DNA of 39,918 nucleotides from Elusimicrobiota bacterium (GTDB taxonomy: Bacteria > Elusimicrobiota > UBA8919), in assembly GCA_016928195.1 (NCBI GenBank), contig JAFGLF010000080.1:1-39918 (forward strand). The letters are read 5' to 3'. The position numbers and the translations under genes are program-made. The notes beneath the pieces were generated by a model. That model ran no database searches, had not been told where the DNA came from, and was given only the letters and a program-made list of their open reading frames with translations. Shown one piece after another: positions 32,794 to 39,918 of the stretch (position 1 is the first letter of the stretch; the number at the start of each line of letters is the position of its first letter).

Positions 32794-33218
32794 TTTATAT
32801 ATCTCTCGTTTTTATTTCTAATTTTTAATTCTATTTCTACCCTTTTTCTGGGAAGACTTCTTCTGTCTAACTTTTCAGCCCATTCTATTATTGTAATACC
32901 ATCCCCGTAAATATATTCATCCAGTCCTATATTTTCTATCTCTTTGAAAGAATTTATACGGTATAGATCAACATGATAAACCGGAATTTTTCCGCTATAT
33001 TCGTTTATGATTTTAAAAGATGGGCTATTCACGAAATCCTTTACTTTGAGTCTTTTACAAATCCCCTGTGTAAAAAGCGTTTTTCCGGCGCCAAGAGGGC
33101 CGATAAAACAAATAATATCCCCTCTTTTAAGCATGCCCGCTATTTTTACACCCAGATTAAATGTCTGCAAAGGATTTTTTGAAACAAATCTTCCAGTTAA
33201 AATCTTTGATTGAAACAA
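32775..33218 (-). CDS. tsaE: t6A ATPase TsaE
   Basis: TsaE is the small ATPase that activates the TsaB-TsaD complex. 147 aa: QTFNLGVKIAGMLKRGDIICFIGPLGAGKT (Walker A GPLGAGKT), VNSPSFKIINEY, VYHVDLYRINSFKEIENIGLDEY and ITIIEWAEKL with the Walker-B-like acidic residue. TTG 33218 is supported by AGGAG 7 nt upstream, and the N-terminal helix (LQTFNLGVKIAG) is needed for the fold, so the 62-nt overlap with the upstream methyltransferase gene is real rather than a start-site error. Confidence 0.94.
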   Translation of the reverse strand: MFQSKILTGRFVSKNPLQTFNLGVKIAGMLKRGDIICFIGPLGAGKTLFTQGICKRLKVKDFVNSPSFKIINEYSGKIPVYHVDLYRINSFKEIENIGLDEYIYGDGITIIEWAEKLDRRSLPRKRVEIELKIRNKNERYIKWQQYQ

Positions 33219-35151
33219 AATAGACTCCTAATAAAAAAAGTAATAGCGAACTGTACCCGTACTTCAAAGAAATATATTCAAGACAGCCGCCGAACATCGC
33301 ACCGATTAAATTCGCACCCAAAGCAGACTGGGGATTGGCTGCTCTAGAGAACGATGTCGCAAAAATAACCCCGGCAAAAAATATAGGCAGGAATAACAAT
33401 ACTACCGATAATAAAATTCTCAAATAGTACGGAAAAATTAAAAACATTCTTAATGGAATAATAATATTGGTAATAATGCTTAAGAAAAGCAAAATATAAT
33501 ATTTTTTATTATTATCGGGCGTAAAAACTTTAGTGAAATATGCTGCAGTAAATGCCATAATCAATATTGCGGTTATCACAATAGAGTTTACAATCCATGT
33601 TGAACCAAACAAAAGTGCCATTCTTATAATTGCAGAGGTTTCTAAAATCATAAATCCGCAGCCAAGAAAGAAGAAATGATTATTTATTCCGCAGGAGATA
33701 TCAGATGAAGTAAAAACAAGTATTCCGGCAAATAATAATATCATTATGATTGCCAAAATATAATGTTTAGGAATCGTTGGTTTTTTCATATATAAAAACG
33801 GCCAATCATCGGTTGTCGGCTTTAAATTATCGCTTGAAAGTGAACCGACAGGGACTATTTTTCCAGGAAAAAGTTCTGCTGATTCCGGAAATTTTAAATT
33901 CTTAATGCCCGGACCATTAAACATAACGGCAAAATGTTCGGTTTCCGGTTCATTATAAGCTACCGTCTCCTGGCCGAATACTTCTTCCAGCATATTTGAA
34001 ATTCGTTCAATAACCCATAGTTTCCTGAATTGATTATAAATGACAACTACGCCCTTATCAGTAAGGTGTTCTCTTACATCTTCAAATGATTCTTTGGTAA
34101 ACATGAAATTTTCCAGACGGACCGAGGAAAACTGTGAAAAAACAGTTAATGAATCCAATAACGCAAAAATTATTACATCATACTTCTCATTGGACTTTTT
34201 GAGAAAAGATCTGGCATCATCATTAAAAATTCTTACATTTTTGCTGCTATATGGCTTATTTGGATGGGAATTCCCGATATCAAGTATTATGGGATCAATT
34301 TCAACTGCATCGACTTTCCGTACACCCATTTTTAATGCCGCCGCAACATCATTCCCTGTACCAGAACCTAATATCAAAACTTTTTTTGGTTTTTTAACTG
34401 TCTGATATGGAAATCTGTACATTTTTATTCCTTTGTTTTCTACATTCCACATTATCTGATGAGGAATACCGTTAACCATTACCGCCCGTTTAATGGTATC
34501 AATCCTGTAATATGGAGAGAATACTGCACCATGACTTATAAATTCAATAAGGAATAACGAAATTATTAAGAAAATGATATTAATAATAAAAAACCGCTTT
34601 TTATAAAGATAAGGCACAAGGCATACAAATGCAATAATAAACCAGATAAGAGGAGAACTATTGTAAAAAGAAATCATAGTAAAAACACCTACGCCAAAAA
34701 TCGATCCCAAAATGTTTATTATATATGCAGTAAGCGATTCTATACCTATAAATGCTCGCCCTATTTCCTGGCCAAGTGAAATAAATAAAAACGTTGTGAG
34801 AATAAAAATCGTCGGCAAAAACCACCAGGCACTTGCCTCATAAAGCGGTACACCCTTGCCGAATCCGGAAGCAGTAAAATATATGCTGATTTCAGATTCG
34901 ACAGTTATGCGAATAAGCACTTCCCAGAATAAAATGCAGATTACAAGAAAAAGCATGGGTAAAAACACAAGGCAATCTATCTTTTTGGGAGCCAAAATCA
35001 ACCCAATACCTAAACCCAAAAAACAGGCAAGTAATACAAAATTTGAAAAATATGAAAGCATCACAACATTTGAATTAAACCATCTTATGCATGCAATTTC
35101 TAAGAAAAGTGCAACAAAACTTATGAAAAACAATTTTAAATTTTCTTTCAT
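33157..35151 (-). CDS. Polytopic membrane protein with spermidine-synthase-like methyltransferase domain
   Basis: 664 aa: about seven transmembrane helices (1-210), a soluble Rossmann-fold domain (about 230-440) and about six further helices (460-650). The soluble domain has VLILGSGTGNDVAAALKMG and DAVEIDP, the nucleotide-binding loop and acidic residue of spermidine-synthase-like enzymes, plus DDARSFL. The aminopropyltransferase catalytic Asp expected in the YDVII.D segment is replaced (YDVIIFALLDSL), so polyamine synthesis is doubtful; a methyltransferase or non-catalytic role fits better. ATG 35151 overlaps the upstream stop as TAATG. Its 3' end overlaps tsaE by 62 nt. Confidence 0.82.
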   Translation of the reverse strand: MKENLKLFFISFVALFLEIACIRWFNSNVVMLSYFSNFVLLACFLGLGIGLILAPKKIDCLVFLPMLFLVICILFWEVLIRITVESEISIYFTASGFGKGVPLYEASAWWFLPTIFILTTFLFISLGQEIGRAFIGIESLTAYIINILGSIFGVGVFTMISFYNSSPLIWFIIAFVCLVPYLYKKRFFIINIIFLIISLFLIEFISHGAVFSPYYRIDTIKRAVMVNGIPHQIMWNVENKGIKMYRFPYQTVKKPKKVLILGSGTGNDVAAALKMGVRKVDAVEIDPIILDIGNSHPNKPYSSKNVRIFNDDARSFLKKSNEKYDVIIFALLDSLTVFSQFSSVRLENFMFTKESFEDVREHLTDKGVVVIYNQFRKLWVIERISNMLEEVFGQETVAYNEPETEHFAVMFNGPGIKNLKFPESAELFPGKIVPVGSLSSDNLKPTTDDWPFLYMKKPTIPKHYILAIIMILLFAGILVFTSSDISCGINNHFFFLGCGFMILETSAIIRMALLFGSTWIVNSIVITAILIMAFTAAYFTKVFTPDNNKKYYILLFLSIITNIIIPLRMFLIFPYYLRILLSVVLLFLPIFFAGVIFATSFSRAANPQSALGANLIGAMFGGCLEYISLKYGYSSLLLFLLGVYFVSIKDFNWKICFKKSFADI

Positions 35152-36713
35152 TATTTCACTCTATAAATAATAAACCGTTCTATAGGTGCTTTTGAAAACG
35201 AATACGGCAAAAGCCCATACATATTCAGATGGAACCCTGCCTGAACAGACGGAGACATCGTTCTGAACGGGTTCTTTGTAGTTATATATTTTTTTTCGAT
35301 AAATTCCATATTTTTTTTTATATCAGTAGTCAATTCTTTTGTAATAGAAAAATCTGATTTAACAATATAACTTCCTGATAAATTATTGCTACTATAAACA
35401 TCAATGCATATAAACCCGTTTTTTTCCATATAATACTGAAGCCCTCGGAAACTAAGATCTCCTCTGAAAAATATTTTGTCCGGATAATTAGTTTTTAGAT
35501 AATTAGCAGTCTCCCTATATGAATTTGCCAGCACACAATCGGAATGCGAAATAAAAATAGAAATAATAATTCCTATAACAATAGTAAAAATTAAAAATAC
35601 CTTTCGATTTGAAACTTTTTCCGCAATCTTTACAAATAACAGTATTACAGCAGGTGCCAATGGTAAAAGATATCTAACGGCAATTATAGCCGAAACAGAA
35701 ACAAAGAAAAAGATATATAAAAAAGACCATGCTGTAAGAAAAATTATTTCTCTCTGAAAATGGGATTTTTTAAGATAATCTATTATTATATAAATCAAGA
35801 AAACTGCAGAACAGATAAAAACCCCGAACAATAAATTCTGGATTGTTTTATATCCAAGCAAATTAAAAAATATATTGGTTATAATAAACATAAAAAGGAA
35901 AATTATTATGTTTATTCTTTTTCTCTGAAAACTTAGCCATAAAATACTTAAGGGAAAAATAAATGCTCCGCCTATATATGTAAGTACTGGTATCTCTTTC
36001 CGAACATCAAAAGACAGTCCAACACTTAATGATTTATTAAAAAGCTGGATTTCATCATAAGTTAATTTGTTATGTATAGACCAAATAATTAGAAACAAAA
36101 TAGGAATTATAAAAAAAATAACATTTTGCTTAAGTTTTTTGTTTAATAGAAACCATACAAAAACTATAGGAAGATTTATTACTGCTACGAATTTAATTAA
36201 AAGAGCTAAACCGAGTAATATCCAGCCAATAAATTGCTCTTTAATCGCAAAATAAATCCCCCATAATGAAAACGCCATTAGAGGAATATCCAGCATTATA
36301 TCCGTTGCGTTTACAAAAAACGCAGGACTTGCTATTAAAAGAAGTGCCGAAAAAAAAGAATCAATATTTAATATCTTTGCCAACATATATATTCCTATAA
36401 CGGCAAATAAAGTAAATCCAAAAAATACTATATGAAAAATTTCTTCTTTTTCACCAAAGACTTTCATTAAAGCAGCTAAGAAATAAGATATTAAAGGCGG
36501 GTTGTTTGCTATATCCCAAGCGGCATAATTTCTATCGGCACAGCTTATCTGAAAATTAAACGGGTCCAGCGGTTCTTTTAAAATCTGTTTTGCCGTATAA
36601 ATATAAAATATTGAATCAGCGGATATCGCCTTATTGAAAAAAGGTAAAAAAAGAACCAGCGAAAGAATGGATAAAAAAATTATCTTGGAAATGTCATTTC
36701 TTAAAATGGTCAT
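35151..36713 (-). CDS. GT39-like membrane glycosyltransferase
   Basis: 520 aa with about 11 transmembrane helices, and the first extracytoplasmic loop carrying the acidic ADSIFYIYTAKQIL motif (Asp33) followed by NNPPLISYFLAALMKVFGE, typical of the ArnT/PMT (GT-C) superfamily that uses polyprenyl-phosphate sugars. A ~120-residue C-terminal domain follows (from about 400). The acceptor may be a surface polysaccharide, lipid A or protein; sequence does not decide. ATG 36713 lies within the thiL end (20-nt overlap). With the YfhO-like and TPR-LolB-like genes it forms an envelope-glycan theme in this operon. Confidence 0.82.
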   Translation of the reverse strand: MTILRNDISKIIFLSILSLVLFLPFFNKAISADSIFYIYTAKQILKEPLDPFNFQISCADRNYAAWDIANNPPLISYFLAALMKVFGEKEEIFHIVFFGFTLFAVIGIYMLAKILNIDSFFSALLLIASPAFFVNATDIMLDIPLMAFSLWGIYFAIKEQFIGWILLGLALLIKFVAVINLPIVFVWFLLNKKLKQNVIFFIIPILFLIIWSIHNKLTYDEIQLFNKSLSVGLSFDVRKEIPVLTYIGGAFIFPLSILWLSFQRKRINIIIFLFMFIITNIFFNLLGYKTIQNLLFGVFICSAVFLIYIIIDYLKKSHFQREIIFLTAWSFLYIFFFVSVSAIIAVRYLLPLAPAVILLFVKIAEKVSNRKVFLIFTIVIGIIISIFISHSDCVLANSYRETANYLKTNYPDKIFFRGDLSFRGLQYYMEKNGFICIDVYSSNNLSGSYIVKSDFSITKELTTDIKKNMEFIEKKYITTKNPFRTMSPSVQAGFHLNMYGLLPYSFSKAPIERFIIYRVK

Positions 36714-37671
36714 ACCCGTATTTTTTAAAATTTATTTCTTTATTATTTGAATCGATATATTTTATTTTCTTACTTTTTGTTATTTTCCCAATATAATGGA
36801 ATTTTTTTTCAAAAAATTCCTTTTTATTATACGGAACAGTAAAAAGCAGTTCATATTCCTCTCCGCCAAATAAAGCATATTGTATAGCAGATATAGAACG
36901 ACGGGAAGAAAAAACCTTCAAATATTTTGAAACAGGTATTTTATCAAGATATATTTCGCAACCCACATTTGATTCTTGACATATAAACCGTATGGAACTA
37001 TCAAGCCCGTCAGAAGAATCAATCATTGACGTGGCAAGTTTCGATCTTGCTATAAACAAACCCTCTTCAATTTTTGGATAAGGACGAAGATGCTTTTTTA
37101 CGAAATGTCTGCAGCCAGAAAGGTTTTTTTGAAGTATAAGGAGTCCGGCAGCGGATTCTCCGAAAGGGCCGGTGGCAAAAACTGCATCACCGGGACAGGC
37201 ACCGCTCCTCAAAATACCTTTACCTGAAATAGCTTCGCCGATAACTGTAATTGAAACTACGATCCCCCCTGGAGATTCGGTTGTATCCCCGCCAATAATC
37301 TTAACGTCAAATTTCGACGCTAAGGTTGCAATACCGCGATAAAAATCATCGACATTTTTTATGTCGGTTTCTATAGGAAGTCCGGCACTAATAAGACAGT
37401 AAAGCGGCACTCCGCCCATCGCGGCAATATCCGATAGGTTAACAGCAAGAGATTTGTAACCAATGTCTAAAAAGCTGAAATATCTTCTTGAAAAATGAAT
37501 GTTTTCTATAAGTGTATCGGTTGTAAGAAGTAAAAATTTCCCTTTTTTACTTTCTACCACTGCACAATCATCACCTATACCAACTTTTACACTGGAATTT
37601 CCGCTTAATCTTCTATTTTTTTTTCTGATTCTTTCAATTAATCCAAATTCACCAAGATGAGATATTCTCAA
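36694..37671 (-). CDS. thiL: Thiamine-monophosphate kinase
   Basis: ThiL phosphorylates TMP to TPP, the last step of thiamine cofactor synthesis. 325 aa with the PurM-like motifs: LGEFGLIERI start, VGIGDDCAVV, LLTTDTLIENIHF, AVNLSDIAAMGGVP, IIGGDTTES, ATGPFGESAAGL, MIDSSDGLDSSI and ALFGGEEYELLF. The start is TTG 37671, directly after the upstream stop (TAATTG), with GAGG 11 nt before; the protein N-terminus matches the family at this point. No other thiamine gene or TPP riboswitch is seen nearby. Confidence 0.95.
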   Translation of the reverse strand: MRISHLGEFGLIERIRKKNRRLSGNSSVKVGIGDDCAVVESKKGKFLLLTTDTLIENIHFSRRYFSFLDIGYKSLAVNLSDIAAMGGVPLYCLISAGLPIETDIKNVDDFYRGIATLASKFDVKIIGGDTTESPGGIVVSITVIGEAISGKGILRSGACPGDAVFATGPFGESAAGLLILQKNLSGCRHFVKKHLRPYPKIEEGLFIARSKLATSMIDSSDGLDSSIRFICQESNVGCEIYLDKIPVSKYLKVFSSRRSISAIQYALFGGEEYELLFTVPYNKKEFFEKKFHYIGKITKSKKIKYIDSNNKEINFKKYGYDHFKK

Positions 37672-37890
37672 TTATTTTTTTTCCTCGGCTTTGGCTTTAT
37701 CTTTAACTGCTGAAATACCCGCTATAATAGAAAGTATTCCCCCAAGCACAAGTCCTGATGAAATAATTCCTTTAAGACAAACCAGTAAGTCATCCCACAT
37801 GTAAATTGGGAGACCTGAAATTATTTTACCGCCAAACAACAAAACTATTCCTACAACAAACGCAATTATACCGCCAATCACTGCAAGCAT
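37672..37890 (-). CDS. Small two-helix membrane protein
   Basis: 72 aa with two hydrophobic helices (about 1-22 and 40-60) joined by a short loop (GLPIYMWDDLLVCLKG) and ending in a charged tail KDKAKAEEKK. The preferred start is ATG 37890 (MLAVIGG...), with GGAGG 8 nt upstream; a GTG at 37899 would sit on the SD itself. I do not recognise the family. The good SD and tight position between the AsmA-like gene and thiL support a real gene; the charged tail probably faces the cytoplasm. Confidence 0.75.
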   Translation of the reverse strand: MLAVIGGIIAFVVGIVLLFGGKIISGLPIYMWDDLLVCLKGIISSGLVLGGILSIIAGISAVKDKAKAEEKK

Positions 37891-37915
37891 ATAATTCACC
37901 TCCTCTTAATGTATT

Positions 37916-38734
37916 TTAGTTTTTTATCTGAATTTCTTTTAAAGTACCGTAAATATTTAATTTAATTTTTTTCTTCCCAAAAACAATTATTTTATTTTTA
38001 TGCAAATTTGATAAAAAAATCTCATTAATTAGTGCTCCGCTGCCTTCAATGCCTATATTAAAACTCATCTTTTCCGGATCAAAAAAATTTTCAACTTCTC
38101 CGCTTAAAAAAACAGATTCTTTATTACTTCTTATTATTGCTTTTTTAATTATTATTTTCTTTTCTCCAAAATTACATTCCGATCTTACATCAAAATTAGC
38201 ACCCAGTGCATTAAAAGATACCTCTGTCGGGAAAAAACCTTTAATAGAAGCATTTCTGGTATTAATTTTTAGTTCGTCAATTCTGAATTTTTTTAAGTTA
38301 ATCGCACCGTTTACAATACAAAATTTACTTAATATAAATGTATATCCGGCACGCGGAAATTTCCTCCTAAGCTTAAAAATATCGCCTGTATATGTTGAGC
38401 TGACCGTTACCTCCGGATTAATTATTTTTATCTCATTTATTGCTATCTGTTTTCTTGGGAACGGGAACAAATTCGGAGCAATTATCAGTTTTTTAACGGT
38501 TATCTCCGACCCATCTTTATAAAAAATTCTTATATCTGAAAATATAATTCCCTTTAAACTTACTGAAACATTACGGATTTCTGATTTATTGCCTGTAATT
38601 GAATAAATTCTTTTTTTAGCAAAATTTATTAATATATTTGAAGGAAAAACAGTTTTTATTAGAATTAAAGCAATAAAGAACAAAAAACATATTAAAACGA
38701 GAAGCGACAATAAAAATTTTTTAATACCTTTCAT
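37916..38734 (-). CDS. AsmA-like membrane-anchored protein
   Basis: 272 aa: one N-terminal transmembrane helix (about 7-27, LLSLLVLICFLFFIALILI) with a basic start, then a periplasmic beta-rich region with the AsmA/DUF748-type pattern near the helix (AKKRIYSITGNKSEIRNVSVSLKGIIFSDI, then EITVKKLIIAPNLFPF and IAINEIKIINPEV). Family members such as AsmA and YhdP act in lipid transport between membranes; this is a short version. ATG 38734 starts 4 nt after the OmpA-family stop with a weak SD (AGAAG). The function is inferred only from fold and topology. Confidence 0.7.
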   Translation of the reverse strand: MKGIKKFLLSLLVLICFLFFIALILIKTVFPSNILINFAKKRIYSITGNKSEIRNVSVSLKGIIFSDIRIFYKDGSEITVKKLIIAPNLFPFPRKQIAINEIKIINPEVTVSSTYTGDIFKLRRKFPRAGYTFILSKFCIVNGAINLKKFRIDELKINTRNASIKGFFPTEVSFNALGANFDVRSECNFGEKKIIIKKAIIRSNKESVFLSGEVENFFDPEKMSFNIGIEGSGALINEIFLSNLHKNKIIVFGKKKIKLNIYGTLKEIQIKN

Positions 38735-38738
38735 TCTT

Positions 38739-39836
38739 CTATTTTTTCAAAATTATGATTTCAACCCGCCGGTTCTGTTTACGGCCGGAATCCGTTTTAT
38801 TGCTTGCAAGCGGATTTTCTTCGCCATAACCAACTGCTCTTAATCTTCTGGAGTCAACCCCATACTTTGAAACCAAAATATCATATACCGCCTGAGCTCT
38901 CTTTTCAGAAAGATTTTTATTATATGCTTTACTGCCCCGGCTATCTGTATGTCCCTCAATCGAAACCTGATTATCCGGATATTCCTGCATTAGTTTCACG
39001 ACCTCATTTAGCATACTATGTGCTGCGGGTTTCAATTGAGCTTTACCGGAATCAAATAAAACAGAAGAAGCTAGATTTACAACAAGTCCTCTTTTTTCTT
39101 CTTTTACCTCAATCTTATTTTCAACCTTTTTTGGAACATCTACATTAATATTTATGGGTTCAGAAAGCGCTTTGTTGCCGACAATATCAAGAACAACCAA
39201 ACTAATTTCATATTTTCCGTTAGGAACAACGCTTTTGTAATAATCGTCTTTACCGTTCCATAAAAAATTTTTCGGAGGATTGGAAGAGGCACCCCTTCTG
39301 GAAACCACCGCCGTTCCATTTGAACTTTTTATGCTAAATTCCCAAAGTGAAAAACCTAATGGATCATCGGCAATAAAAGAAATATCGCAATAATCATCAA
39401 TACCGTCACCATTTGGAGAAATAGTATAAGTTGATACAGAAATACCTACAAATGGAGAAAGTGTATCAACATCTATCCATAAATCATTTGATCTGGCAGA
39501 ATATTTAGCGTCCAAATCCATAACACAAATATACTTACCATCCGGCACTATAGCGTTCTTTTCATCAGTACCGTTCCATTCAAGTACGGCAGGAATGGTT
39601 TTCTCTCCCGTAAATGTTTTCACAGGAACTCCTAAATCGTTTTTTATTTCAAGCGCCCATTTCTTTATTTTACCTACATCTGCAGAAATAATAAATCTTG
39701 TTTTATCATAAAGGCCGTCCCCATTGGGTGAAATTGCTTTAGGAAGTGAATCTATGGTAACCGTACCAACTTTTTTTGCATAACTTAAATTAAGCATTTG
39801 AAAAAATACGGCCAAAAAAACTATGATTTCTTTCAT
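38739..39836 (-). CDS. OmpA-family protein with two FlgD-type Ig domains
   Basis: 365 aa: a signal peptide (about 1-20, ending SYA-KK), two FlgD-like Ig domains each with SPNGDG (about 35 and 140) and a W(N)G.D...PDGKY/PNGKY turn, a Lys/Glu linker, then the peptidoglycan-binding OmpA C-domain (about 245-365) with FDSGKAQLKPAA, IEGHTDSRGSKAYN, NLSEKRAQAVYDIL, VGYGEENPLASN and GRKQNRRVEI. It is probably an envelope anchor linking a surface structure to peptidoglycan. The start is ATG 39836 with GGAGG 6 nt upstream; the longer open frame to 39905 runs into the tRNA and is not real. Confidence 0.92.
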   Translation of the reverse strand: MKEIIVFLAVFFQMLNLSYAKKVGTVTIDSLPKAISPNGDGLYDKTRFIISADVGKIKKWALEIKNDLGVPVKTFTGEKTIPAVLEWNGTDEKNAIVPDGKYICVMDLDAKYSARSNDLWIDVDTLSPFVGISVSTYTISPNGDGIDDYCDISFIADDPLGFSLWEFSIKSSNGTAVVSRRGASSNPPKNFLWNGKDDYYKSVVPNGKYEISLVVLDIVGNKALSEPININVDVPKKVENKIEVKEEKRGLVVNLASSVLFDSGKAQLKPAAHSMLNEVVKLMQEYPDNQVSIEGHTDSRGSKAYNKNLSEKRAQAVYDILVSKYGVDSRRLRAVGYGEENPLASNKTDSGRKQNRRVEIIILKK

Positions 39837-39840
39837 AATT

Positions 39841-39855
39841 CCTCCAACACGGAGG
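39841..39855 (-). promoter_or_regulatory. Shine-Dalgarno-sequestering hairpin of the OmpA-family gene
   Basis: CCTCC-GTGTT-GGAGG on the minus strand is a perfect 5-bp, all-GC stem with a 5-nt loop. Its 3' arm is the ribosome binding site itself, 6 nt before the ATG. It could limit translation or act as a simple thermosensor; it could also be chance in a short leader. Confidence 0.5.
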
Positions 39856-39880
39856 TGAGAGGATTCGCCCCGCACTAAAA

Positions 39881-39918
39881 CGGTGGGAGTGAGATTCGAA
39901 CTCACGGTACCCTAAAAG
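39881..39918 (-). tRNA. tRNA-Ser, 3' part (cut by the window edge)
   Basis: Read on the minus strand: end of a long variable arm (CTTTTAGGGTACC), T stem-loop GTGAG-TTCGAAT-CTCAC (39905-39889), 3' acceptor strand TCCCACC (39888-39882) and discriminator G (39881). CCA is not encoded. The long variable arm and G discriminator indicate serine; the anticodon lies outside the window. It ends 45 nt before the OmpA-family start codon. Confidence 0.88.

Noticed and set aside
33157-35151. Spermidine synthase (speE)
   Set aside because: The catalytic Asp segment is not conserved and the protein is polytopic, unlike soluble SpeE.
39837-39905. N-terminal extension of the OmpA-family protein
   Set aside because: It runs into the tRNA-Ser T-arm; the signal peptide and SD support ATG 39836.

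Overview
The window is a compact, AT-rich bacterial chromosome segment. All 36 protein genes and the one tRNA remnant lie on the minus strand, so transcription runs from high to low coordinates. TGA is used as a stop (standard code), and GTG/TTG starts with good Shine-Dalgarno (SD) sequences are frequent. OmpA, AsmA-like, lipoprotein, LolB-like TPR and PilT genes point to a diderm (Gram-negative-type) bacterium. The mix of a RecJ/exonuclease nested protein, a DnaA-like paralogue, many proteins known only by fold, and spacers full of short dispersed repeats suggests an uncultured candidate-phylum lineage (Omnitrophota/Elusimicrobiota/Firestonebacteria-like). That placement is a guess; no marker here fixes the phylum.

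Layout in transcription order. (A) 39918-26415: the 3' end of a tRNA-Ser, then a tightly overlapping run: OmpA-family protein with FlgD-like Ig domains, AsmA-like protein, small two-TM protein, thiL, GT39-type glycosyltransferase, membrane methyltransferase (spermidine-synthase-like), tsaE, YfhO-like protein, tsaB, rimI, TPR-LolB-like fusion, stand-alone PHP protein. Envelope and polysaccharide genes are interleaved with the t6A tRNA-modification genes. (B) 26365-7285: a consensus sigma70-type promoter (TTGACA-N17-TATAAT) and a structured leader precede tpiA, pduL, rpiB, deoC, pilT, a DnaA-like protein, a triple-GAF histidine kinase, a receiver protein, deoB, a Pit transporter, its DUF47 partner, punA, recJ, deoA, mtnP and two lipoproteins; a hairpin terminator follows. 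(C) 7272-3077: a promoter that overlaps that terminator, then rimP-nusA-infB. (D) 2964-1963: an ATP-grasp ligase of the D-Ala-D-Ala ligase superfamily. (E) 1792-52: promoter, excisionase-like HTH gene, lysine 2,3-aminomutase (kamA), a small basic protein built from two copies of one motif, and a terminator.

Region B holds an almost complete nucleoside-salvage and catabolic route. Purine, pyrimidine and methylthioadenosine phosphorylases release (deoxy)ribose-1-phosphate; DeoB converts it to the 5-phosphate; DeoC cleaves deoxyribose-5-phosphate to glyceraldehyde-3-phosphate and acetaldehyde; TpiA and RpiB link to central metabolism; PduL interconverts acetyl-CoA and acetyl-phosphate. The Pit/DUF47 pair could supply the phosphate used by phosphorolysis. 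DeoC+RpiB+PduL is also the enzyme core of sugar-phosphate-utilising microcompartments, but no shell gene is present here.

Most unusual items: the DnaA-like AAA+ protein without the DNA-binding domain and with a novel C-terminal domain, coupled to pilT and next to a two-component pair; RecJ with a complete DnaQ-type exonuclease inserted inside its DHH domain; 8-bp-period tandem repeats in spacers and inside deoB; palindromic repeats that have entered coding sequence; a homopolymer frame conflict at the deoC start; and the HTH-kamA-duplicated-motif operon.
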